Assembly: GCF_018129405.1 (NCBI RefSeq)
Contig: NZ_JAFCLP010000001.1
Location: 372,001-436,000 of the forward strand
Direction of reading: 5' to 3'
DNA: 64,000 bases
From: Bradyrhizobium iriomotense
Lineage (GTDB): Bacteria; Pseudomonadota; Alphaproteobacteria; Rhizobiales; Xanthobacteraceae
Shown one piece after another: positions 35,826 through 43,281 of this stretch. Positions within the stretch are counted from its first letter, which is position 1; the number at the start of each line of letters is the position of its first letter. Both the position numbers and the translations under genes were made by a program. Under the pieces are notes generated by a model. That model did not search any database. It was not told the origin of the DNA and saw only the letters and a list, made by a program, of their open reading frames with translations.

Positions 35826-38081
35826 TCACACGAAATCGATGAACTTGTTGAAAGGCATCTCGCGGATGCGCTTTCCGGTCGCCGCGAAGATCGCATTGGC
35901 GAGCGCAGGCGCGGCCGGCGGAACCGGCGGTTCGCCGACGCCTCTCACCTTCGGATCGTTCTCGAGCCCCCGAACCTCGATGACCGGGCACTGATAGATC
36001 CGCATCGCTTCGTGGTGATTGTAGTTGGTCTGCTGCACCGCGCCCTTGGCGTAAGTGAGCTCGCAATTGATGGCGTGACCGAGTCCCCAGATCACGCCGC
36101 CCTGCACCTGGTTCTCGAAATTGACGGGATCGACGACCTTGCCGACATCGACCGCGACCCAGACCTTGTCGATCCTGATGCCTTCCGGCGTCACCGTCAC
36201 CTCGACGACCTCGGCGGTCGGGGTCCCGAACGACTCCACGAAGGCGACGCCGCGCCCCCTGCCGTTGCCGAGCGGTCCTTTCCAGTCCGACATCTCCGCG
36301 ACCGTCTCCAGCACCTTGCGATAGTGCGGCACGGTGCACATCGCGATACGCGCCTTCATCGGATCGAGGCCCGCCGCATGGATCAGCTCGTCGATGAAGC
36401 TTTCGGTGAAGAAGCCCGATGTCGAGGCGCCGACCGAACGCCATGTGGTGCTCGGCGACAACCCTTGCGCCTCGTAGCTCGTGGCCCGGAAATTGGGGAT
36501 GTCGTAATAGACGTTCCACAGGCCGGCGGCCAATTGCCCGTCGGGATCTTGCGAGGGCGTACCGGAACGTTCGAGCAGCCCCTTGAGCGGAGTCGTCGAG
36601 GCCAGTTGCAGATCGGCGGCGACGATCTTGCTCTTGTCGACGCTGCCCCGGTGCCTGGCGATCGCAATCTGCCGCGGAATGTCCTGAAGGAAATCTTCCT
36701 CGCGCGAGAACACGAGCTTGATCGGCGTGCCCTTCATCTGATTGGCGATCTCGGCGAGAACGCGGACATTCTCGTATTCGAGACGGTGGCCAAAACTTCC
36801 ACCAGTCCATTGATTGTGGAAGGTGACCTGTTCCGGCTTGAGGCCGATCGCCGTCGCCGCGACATATTGCACGAAGCGGGGGCTCTGATGGCCGACCCAG
36901 ATTTCCATCCCCTTGTCGGTGACGAGGCCGATCCCGTTGAGCGGCTCGAGCGGCTGATGCGCCACGTAAGGAGCGCGATACTCGGCCTCGACGCGCGTCC
37001 CCGTCTTCAGCCCGGCTTCGATATCGCCGATCTTCCGCCACTCCTTGCCCAGGAATTCAGGCTTGAACGAGGATTCCAGCACCTTCCAATGGTCGGCCTG
37101 CTCGGCGGGATACACCGAAGGCGCCCACTCGCACGCGATGGCGTCGACCGCCTTCATTGCGTACCAGCTGTTCGTCGCGATCACGGCGACGCCATTCTTG
37201 ATCTCGAGGATCTTCTTGACCCCCGGCATCGCACGCGCCTTGCTGGCATCGTAGGATTTCAGCGGCTGCCCCTTGTTGGGGTTGAGCTTGACGGAGGCGT
37301 AGAGCATGCCCTCCATCTTCAGGTCGATGCCGAACTTCAGCTCGCCCATCACTTTCGAGCGGACGTCGAGCCGCATCATCGGCTTGCCGAGCATGCGCCA
37401 TTTGGACGGGTCGCGCGGCTGCGCATCGAGCACCGGCGGAATCCTGGCGGCGTCCGCGGACAGGTCGACATAGGCGATCTTGGTCCCGTTGGGCAGGATC
37501 ACATGGCCCGATTGGGTGCGCAGGTCAGCCACGGCGACGCCCGACCGTTTGGCGGCGGCGGCCTTCAGCGTCTCGCGGGCGACCGCGCCGGCAACACGCA
37601 GCTTGTCGTAGGTGTCCGGGATCGTGCTTGATCCGCCCGTCATTTGCAGGCCGGATTGCCTCAGCCATTCGAGCGTCTTGGCGCGCGCTTCCTCTGCGGC
37701 CGGGCTTTGGTCGGCGGCCACGAACGGGGCGAACTCGTCGGCGAAGCCTGTGTTGAAATAGGCGGGGCTTGGACCGGCGAAGCGGATTTCGAACTGGCCG
37801 GGATCGAGGTCCATCTCCTCGGCGATCATGATCGGTTGCACCGAGCCGACGCCCTGGCCGATGTCGGCGTGCTGCGCGATCAGCGTGATCTTGTCCGGGC
37901 TGATCTCGACCCAGGGGTTGAAGGTCACCGAATTCGCGCCGAGGCCGGCGGCCAGCGGATTGCCATCGGCGCCCGGCGCGGCCGCCTCAGCATTGCCATA
38001 AGCACCGAAAGCGATGCCGCCGGCGACTGCAGCGGAGCCGAAAACGAAAGCGCGGCGCGAAAGGGTCTGCATGTGGCCCAT
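35826..38081 (-). CDS. Molybdenum hydroxylase large subunit, isoquinoline 1-oxidoreductase beta type
   Basis: A 751-residue xanthine dehydrogenase-family subunit that binds the molybdopterin cytosine dinucleotide cofactor. A Tat signal is clear: LSRRAFVFGSAAVAGGIAFG within the first 30 residues, so the folded enzyme is exported. The catalytic glutamate lies near the C-terminus in GVGEPPVPPAAPAL. It starts 2 bp after the stop of the iron-sulfur subunit gene. It likely hydroxylates an N-heteroaromatic or oxidises an aldehyde in the periplasm, passing electrons via the [2Fe-2S] subunit to the adjacent diheme cytochrome. The true substrate is not evident. Confidence 0.9.
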   Translation of the reverse strand: MGHMQTLSRRAFVFGSAAVAGGIAFGAYGNAEAAAPGADGNPLAAGLGANSVTFNPWVEISPDKITLIAQHADIGQGVGSVQPIMIAEEMDLDPGQFEIRFAGPSPAYFNTGFADEFAPFVAADQSPAAEEARAKTLEWLRQSGLQMTGGSSTIPDTYDKLRVAGAVARETLKAAAAKRSGVAVADLRTQSGHVILPNGTKIAYVDLSADAARIPPVLDAQPRDPSKWRMLGKPMMRLDVRSKVMGELKFGIDLKMEGMLYASVKLNPNKGQPLKSYDASKARAMPGVKKILEIKNGVAVIATNSWYAMKAVDAIACEWAPSVYPAEQADHWKVLESSFKPEFLGKEWRKIGDIEAGLKTGTRVEAEYRAPYVAHQPLEPLNGIGLVTDKGMEIWVGHQSPRFVQYVAATAIGLKPEQVTFHNQWTGGSFGHRLEYENVRVLAEIANQMKGTPIKLVFSREEDFLQDIPRQIAIARHRGSVDKSKIVAADLQLASTTPLKGLLERSGTPSQDPDGQLAAGLWNVYYDIPNFRATSYEAQGLSPSTTWRSVGASTSGFFTESFIDELIHAAGLDPMKARIAMCTVPHYRKVLETVAEMSDWKGPLGNGRGRGVAFVESFGTPTAEVVEVTVTPEGIRIDKVWVAVDVGKVVDPVNFENQVQGGVIWGLGHAINCELTYAKGAVQQTNYNHHEAMRIYQCPVIEVRGLENDPKVRGVGEPPVPPAAPALANAIFAATGKRIREMPFNKFIDFV

Positions 38082-38082
38082 C

Positions 38083-38547
38083 TCACTTCTCCGCCATCTT
38101 CTTCGCGGCCGCCGCGTGGATCGCCGCGCGGATGCGCGGATAGGTGCCGCAGCGGCAGAGATTGCCGGACATCACCTGATTGATCTCGTCGTCCGTCGGA
38201 TTGGAGATCAGATCGAGCAGCGAGATGGCCTGCATGATCTGGCCGGTCTGGCAGTAGCCGCATTGCGGCACCTGATGCTCGATCCAGGCCTGGAGAACCG
38301 GATGCTGCTCCCTCTTCTCCAGCCCTTCGAGCGTGACAACCGACTTGCCGGCGACCTCGCCGATATGCGCCTGACAGGACCGCACCGCCTTGCCGTTGAT
38401 GTGAACGGTGCAGGCGCCGCATTGCGCGACCCCGCAGCCGTATTTCGGACTGGTGATGCCGAGCTCGTCGCGCAGCACCCACAAGAGTGGCATCTCGGGG
38501 ACGACGTCGACCCTATGCTTGATCCCGTTCACCGTGAGCTCGATCAT
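38083..38547 (-). CDS. [2Fe-2S] subunit of the molybdenum hydroxylase (IorA/CoxS type)
   Basis: A 154-residue two-cluster ferredoxin subunit. The plant-type cluster ligands are C38, C43, C46 and C58; the second cluster uses C96, C99, C131 and C133 (QCGYC and LCRCGTY). I use the ATG at 38547 (MIELTVNG), which starts the first strand and has GGGGACA upstream. It has no signal peptide of its own, so it is probably carried out by the Tat signal of the large subunit. It lies directly upstream of the large-subunit gene. Confidence 0.92.
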   Translation of the reverse strand: MIELTVNGIKHRVDVVPEMPLLWVLRDELGITSPKYGCGVAQCGACTVHINGKAVRSCQAHIGEVAGKSVVTLEGLEKREQHPVLQAWIEHQVPQCGYCQTGQIMQAISLLDLISNPTDDEINQVMSGNLCRCGTYPRIRAAIHAAAAKKMAEK

Positions 38548-38629
38548 GTCGATGTGTCCCCTAACGGATCTGGTCGGCACAACAGCACTGCCTGATGGAC
38601 GCTGAGCCGTATTCCCGATTCCTGCGGAA

Positions 38630-39565
38630 TCATGCGCAATCCCTGCGGAGTGCCCTATCGGAACGATCGGTCTTCACGTCCGCCTGGCCGCAGCACAATT
38701 CGCGATATTGTCCCGGCGTGAGACTTGCGGCCTTGCGGAACACGCGCGTGAAATTGGCTTGCGAGCCGAAACCGAACTCCAGGGCAATTTCGACCAGAGA
38801 CAAACGGTCGCGCGCGAGTTCTTGCCGAGCGGCCTGGACGCGGCGATCGGTCACGTAACGGTGTGGTGACAACCCGGTCGCTTCGCGAAACAGCCGGGAA
38901 AAATGATAGGGGCTGAGGCAGGCCTGGGCCGCCAGATCCTCGAGCCTGACGTCGCTGCCGAGCAAGCCCTCGATATAGTCCAGCACGCGCTGCAGGCGCC
39001 GCGGATCGAGCGCCGGCGACTTGTCGGGTGCGCGCCAGCGGTCGATCGTATAGTTCCCAAGAAGATGCGCCGCGAGCGCAACCTGGATGCCCTCCACGAA
39101 CAGCGCGTCGGTCGGCTGGCGCGGGCGATGGAGCAGATCGCGAAGCGGCGAGCAGATGTGGAACAGCACCTGGTCCGCCAGACCGTGGGCGTAGGCGATC
39201 TCGACTTTTGCCGGATCGATATCAAAATCCGCAAGCGCGCTCTGGTCCAGCAGAGTGGGCGGAAGATAGAGATGAAGACATTCCATCCGGTCCGACAGCT
39301 CGAGATGACTCTCCTGCGTCCCGACGGGCACGAGGTAGCTCATGCCCGGCCGTGCGAGGCTCTTCTGGATTTCGCCATTGCCGGCCCGGCACACCATGCC
39401 GCCGCCTGACAGCACCATGACGATTTCGGTGCAGATGGGAACGGGCGTTGCCTGGCGTCCCGCCTCGAACTTGCGATGCTCGATGCTCAGCCCCGGCCAG
39501 TCGCTGGTCGCCGCGAGCTTCTCGCTGTTCTTGTATTTCTGATCTCCATGCGTCACGAGCGCCAT
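38630..39565 (-). CDS. AraC-family transcriptional regulator
   Basis: A 311-residue protein with a variable cupin-like N-terminal half and a C-terminal pair of AraC helix-turn-helix motifs ([20 protein letters not shown] and [20 protein letters not shown]). The ATG at 39565 has GGAGG at ideal spacing. It is upstream of, and co-directional with, the Mo-hydroxylase genes (82-bp gap), and divergent from the hydrolase operon at 39904. It is therefore a candidate regulator of either cluster. The effector is unknown. Confidence 0.9.
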   Translation of the reverse strand: MALVTHGDQKYKNSEKLAATSDWPGLSIEHRKFEAGRQATPVPICTEIVMVLSGGGMVCRAGNGEIQKSLARPGMSYLVPVGTQESHLELSDRMECLHLYLPPTLLDQSALADFDIDPAKVEIAYAHGLADQVLFHICSPLRDLLHRPRQPTDALFVEGIQVALAAHLLGNYTIDRWRAPDKSPALDPRRLQRVLDYIEGLLGSDVRLEDLAAQACLSPYHFSRLFREATGLSPHRYVTDRRVQAARQELARDRLSLVEIALEFGFGSQANFTRVFRKAASLTPGQYRELCCGQADVKTDRSDRALRRDCA

Positions 39566-39903
39566 CACGACCTCCGCTGGTTGCGGCGAATCCCGGCCCC
39601 GTATCGCGAGCGAGCGATCATTCCATCCGGTGATGAGTTGCAGCCCCGGCCGCTGCCACGCCGATCGCGAATTTCTCACAAGCGGCGACAGCGAAGTCCA
39701 GAGGCGGCGCGGTTAAAAGAGGTAAAAGCTAGGCAACGCAAAGGCTTGGAGCGCAGCGCGCCTGGCTTCGAAAGCTGGTCTCATCGCAGGATGAGCAAGA
39801 TGCGTTCGTCATCGCGCAGGAATCGGAAATACCGCAATGCTCGCCTCCGCTAGTTGAGGGCCCATCAACGGCAATGCCGCCGTATCGAGGATCGGAGCCT
39901 GAT
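39566..39903. other. 338-bp divergent control region
   Basis: Lies between the AraC gene and the alpha/beta hydrolase gene. A near-palindrome GTTGA-GGGCCCA-TCAAC is at 39853-39869, 35 bp before the hydrolase ATG. AT-rich stretches around 39712-39745 could be promoter. No gene is seen. Confidence 0.5.
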
Positions 39904-40659
39904 ATGAAGACGCTTATCTCCATACTTGCCGCAATGACGATCGCAACGGCCGCCCCCGCAATCGCGGCCGAGAGGACCGTTTCCATCGTTCTTGTCCACG
40001 GCGCCTTCGTCGATGGCTCGGGCTGGAAGGACACCTACGACATCCTCTCCAAGGCAGGCTATGAGGTGCTCGTCGTGCAGCAGCCGACGATCGCGCTGCG
40101 AGACGACGTCGCGGAGACCGAACGCGTGATCGCCAAGGCGCGGCATCCGGTCATTCTCGTCGGGCATTCCTATGGTGGAATGGTCATCACGGAAGCCGGC
40201 GACAATCCGAAGGTTCGCAGCCTGGTCTATCTCGCGGCATATGCTCCCGATGTCGGGGAGTCGGTCAGCACGCTGTCGGAAGCACCCGTGCCGCCCGGCG
40301 AGCACAAGGGTCCGCTGGTCACTGAGGGCAATTATCTCTTCGTCGAGCGCGAAAAATTCCCGAGCTCCTTCGCCGCCGGTGTCGACCCGGCCACGACCCG
40401 CTTCATGGCTGCGGCGCAATTGCCGTTCGGACTGCAGGCGGTGCAGACCAAGGTCGAGCGCGTGGCCTGGAAGACGAAGCCGACCTATTACATGGTGACG
40501 ATGGAGGATCACATTATCCCTCCGAGCTTGCTGCGCACCATGGCCAAGCGCTCGGGCGCGAAGGTGACGGAGATCAAAAGCAGCCACGCGGTGATGCTGT
40601 CGCATCCGCGCGAGGTCGCGGCGTTCATCAGAAGCGCAGACACGTCCGCGACCGACTGA
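39904..40659 (+). CDS. Exported alpha/beta hydrolase
   Basis: A 251-residue protein with a Sec signal peptide (MKTLISILAAMTIATAAPAIAA). The mature part begins ERTVSIVLVHGAF, the oxyanion strand/loop, and carries the nucleophile S89 in GHSYGG and a catalytic histidine in SSHAVMLSHP. The closest family is the EstC/salicylate esterase-like group of small esterases (Abhydrolase_6). The start at 39904 gives the signal peptide and has GGAG upstream. It is first in a same-strand run with an aldo/keto reductase, a VOC protein and an ABM protein. Confidence 0.87.
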   Translation: MKTLISILAAMTIATAAPAIAAERTVSIVLVHGAFVDGSGWKDTYDILSKAGYEVLVVQQPTIALRDDVAETERVIAKARHPVILVGHSYGGMVITEAGDNPKVRSLVYLAAYAPDVGESVSTLSEAPVPPGEHKGPLVTEGNYLFVEREKFPSSFAAGVDPATTRFMAAAQLPFGLQAVQTKVERVAWKTKPTYYMVTMEDHIIPPSLLRTMAKRSGAKVTEIKSSHAVMLSHPREVAAFIRSADTSATD

Positions 40660-40699
40660 ACACGGATCGTCCTGGCTGTCACACACAAGGACTCGCAAC

Positions 40700-41713
40700 A
40701 TGGCCCTCAAGGATATTCTGCCGGGACAATTGGGATTCGGCGCGGCGCCGCTCGGCAACATGTTTCGCGACATCCCGGAGCAAGAAGCGCTCGCGACGGT
40801 CAACGCAGCCTGGGACGACGGCATCCGCTATTTCGACACCGCGCCGTTCTACGGCGCGGGCCTTGCCGAGCTCCGCATGGGCGCTGCGCTGGCCGGCCGG
40901 CTACGAAGCGACTATGTCATCAGCACCAAGGTCGGGCGCCTGATCCTGGACGAGATCGAGGATGTCGGCAGCCGCGACCTCGGCGAGAAGGGCGGCGTCT
41001 TCCAATACGGGCGCCCGAACCGGATTGTGAACGATTACTCCGCCGATGCGACACTGCGCTCGATCGAGGACAGCCTGAAGCGGCTCGGCACAGACCACAT
41101 CGACATCGCCTTCGTGCATGATGTTGCGCAGGATTTTTACGGCGACGAATGGCTTTCGGTGTTCGAAAGCGCGCGCAAGGGCGCGTTCAAGACGCTCGAC
41201 CGGCTGCGCGACGAAGGCGTGATCAAGGCGTGGGGCCTCGGCGTCAACCGGGTCGAGCCGATCGAGCTGCTGCTCGCGCTCGAGGAGCCGCGTCCCGACG
41301 GCTTCCTTCTCGCGGGCCGCTACACGCTGCTCGATCATGCAAGGGCGCTCCAGCGGGTGATGCCGATGGTGGCGGAGCACGAGCTCGCGATCGTCGTCGG
41401 CGGCCCCTACAGTTCGGGCGCGCTGGTCGGCGGCCCGAATTTCGAATATGCGCCCGCGCCTCCGGAAATCCTCAACAAGGTGGCGCGGATCAAGGCCATC
41501 GCCGACCGCTACGGCATCAGCATGAAGGCGGCTGGATTGCAGTTTGCACTCGCCAACCCGGTGGTGGCAGCGGTCATTCCCGGTGCGAGCCGCCCGGGCC
41601 GCATCGCCGAGGATCGCGCTGCGCTCGAGGAATCCATCCCCGCCGATTTCTGGCGCGAGCTCCGTTCGGAAGGGCTCGTCAACGCCGCAGCTCCGCTTCC
41701 CGCCGCCGCTTGA
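40700..41713 (+). CDS. Aldo/keto reductase (aldose dehydrogenase type)
   Basis: A 337-residue TIM-barrel oxidoreductase. The AKR tetrad is visible: D and Y in RYFDTAPFYG, K in ISTKVGR and H in IAFVHDV. The sequence resembles D-threo-aldose or L-fucose dehydrogenases and pyridoxal dehydrogenase relatives (VNDYSADATLRSIEDSLKRL). No signal peptide, so it is cytoplasmic, unlike the neighbours on either side. AAGGA lies upstream of the ATG, and the gap to the hydrolase is 40 bp. Likely NAD(P)-linked oxidation of a small aldehyde or sugar. Confidence 0.9.
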   Translation: MALKDILPGQLGFGAAPLGNMFRDIPEQEALATVNAAWDDGIRYFDTAPFYGAGLAELRMGAALAGRLRSDYVISTKVGRLILDEIEDVGSRDLGEKGGVFQYGRPNRIVNDYSADATLRSIEDSLKRLGTDHIDIAFVHDVAQDFYGDEWLSVFESARKGAFKTLDRLRDEGVIKAWGLGVNRVEPIELLLALEEPRPDGFLLAGRYTLLDHARALQRVMPMVAEHELAIVVGGPYSSGALVGGPNFEYAPAPPEILNKVARIKAIADRYGISMKAAGLQFALANPVVAAVIPGASRPGRIAEDRAALEESIPADFWRELRSEGLVNAAAPLPAAA

Positions 41714-41795
41714 GGTGCCGAGAGCGCAGCAGATTCATCCCGGCCGAGCAGCTCTCCGGCCGGCACGATAACGCACGCAGACGAAGGAGAACGAC

Positions 41796-42638
41796 ATGAC
41801 AGATGAAGCAGACAACGCCACCGACATGGGCCGCCGCACCCTGCTCCAGACAGCCGGCGCAGCCGTCGTCACCGGCCTCGTCACCGGCACGACCGACGCG
41901 CGGGCCGCGACGCAAGACGGCATGTCGTCAGCAGAGCGCGACGAGGCGCCGCTCGGCGCGCGACTGCAGGGCGTCCAGCATTTCGGGCTGACGGTGCAGA
42001 ACATGGAGCGCGCCTATCAGTTCTACACCGAGGTGCTCGGCGGCACGGAGGTGTTCCGTCACGGCGATTTCCAGGGCGACGGGGTGCAGAACACGCTGCT
42101 GGCCGACCAGGAGATCGAGGCGAATGCGCGCGGGGTCAATCCGCGGACCATCGGCGTTCCCGACCTCAGAAGCGGAGCGCAGCGGCTCGATGTCCGCTTC
42201 ATCCAGTTCGACAACATGGTGCTCGAACTGCTGCAATATCGCGAGGCCGATCAGCCCATGGGCAGCGCAAAGAGCTTTGCCGAACCGGTGGAGCATATGA
42301 GCCCGGCCTTTCCGCGCATGATGCACATCTGCTTCTATGTTCGCGACGATGTCGATTTCAACAAGTTCATCGCCGACCTCGAAGCCGAATCCGCGCGCCG
42401 AGGCATGACGCAGGTGCGGGCGAACCGCACCATTCGCGTCATGACGGAGGCAGATCGCAAGGCCGCTCCCCGCAGCACCAACACAAACCGGGTGACCGCT
42501 GAACCCTCGAATGGCTGGGAGCTGATCTATTGCAAGGGGCCGGAGGGCGAGCAGCTCGAATTCGTCAAGGCGCTCGGCCCCGTCAAGAAGCGCTTCAGCG
42601 AGGCCCTGGCAAAGCGCCAACAGACAATCGTGCGCTGA
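41796..42638 (+). CDS. Exported VOC-family (glyoxalase/dioxygenase fold) protein
   Basis: A 280-residue protein. The N-terminus has a twin-arginine signal: MGRRTLLQTAGAAVVTGLV, with a likely cleavage after TTDARA. The mature part opens with LQGVQHFGLTVQNMERAYQF, the first VOC module with a metal-type histidine, followed by a second module with MMHICFYVRDDVDFNKF. VOC proteins include glyoxalases, extradiol dioxygenases and binding proteins. Tat export suggests a metal-loaded folded enzyme. AAGGAG precedes the ATG. The reaction is not determinable from sequence. Confidence 0.85.
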   Translation: MTDEADNATDMGRRTLLQTAGAAVVTGLVTGTTDARAATQDGMSSAERDEAPLGARLQGVQHFGLTVQNMERAYQFYTEVLGGTEVFRHGDFQGDGVQNTLLADQEIEANARGVNPRTIGVPDLRSGAQRLDVRFIQFDNMVLELLQYREADQPMGSAKSFAEPVEHMSPAFPRMMHICFYVRDDVDFNKFIADLEAESARRGMTQVRANRTIRVMTEADRKAAPRSTNTNRVTAEPSNGWELIYCKGPEGEQLEFVKALGPVKKRFSEALAKRQQTIVR

Positions 42639-42714
42639 CCGTCAAACGCCGGGCGACCGGCTTCCGCTGATCGCCCGGCAAAGCGCCCACGATCTCAATG
42701 TGAAGGACTTCATC

Positions 42715-43137
42715 ATGCAAACGCTCGTCCGCAATTCGCTTGGCGCGCTGCTGTTCGCCGCCGCGATGGCCATCACCGCGCCACCGGCCCTCGCCCAGGA
42801 AGCGCCGCGCGTGCGCTATCAGGAGATTCCGGAAGGCGCCTATTCGGTGGTGGCCCAGGTGCGCGCCAAGGCCGGGAAGGAAGACGCGTTGCGTGCGGCC
42901 ACGCTTCCGCTGATCGACCTGGTTCGCGGCGATCCCAAGAACCTGGTCTATTTTCTCCAGGAAGACCGCGCCAAACCCGGTCATTTCATCTTCTACGAGG
43001 TGTTCGCGAGCCAGGCGGATTTCGACGCGCATAACGCGATGCCTTATGTGAAGGACTGGTTCGCCAAGCTGCCGGAGCTTGCCGATGGCGGCGTCGAGGT
43101 CATGCGCATGGCGGTTCTTGGCGTGCCCAAGAAATAG
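42715..43137 (+). CDS. Exported ABM-domain putative monooxygenase
   Basis: A 140-residue protein with a Sec signal (MQTLVRNSLGALLFAAAMAI...ALAQ) and one ABM domain: VVAQVRAKAGKEDALR, then NLVYFLQEDRAKPGHFIFYE and HNAMPYVKDWF. I place the start at the ATG at 42715, with AAGGA 7 bp upstream; a GTG five codons earlier is the alternative. ABM enzymes are normally cytoplasmic and cofactor-free, so a signal peptide is notable. It follows the VOC gene by 76 bp and precedes the STAND regulator. Confidence 0.85.
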   Translation: MQTLVRNSLGALLFAAAMAITAPPALAQEAPRVRYQEIPEGAYSVVAQVRAKAGKEDALRAATLPLIDLVRGDPKNLVYFLQEDRAKPGHFIFYEVFASQADFDAHNAMPYVKDWFAKLPELADGGVEVMRMAVLGVPKK

Positions 43138-43281
43138 CCGGCGCCGGTGCGAGCCGTTTTGTCGCAGGCATCCTGCGGGCAAATGCCCGCCGCAATCGTG
43201 CGAATTCAGAACGGCTCACTCCAACAACTTTGCAGCGCATGATAATTGCAGGCGATCGCTTCGATCGATTGGCAATGATCA

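Noticed and set aside
36012-37631. 539-codon antisense frame over the Mo-hydroxylase gene
   Set aside because: Shadow of the real gene, which has a Tat signal and the GEPP motif.
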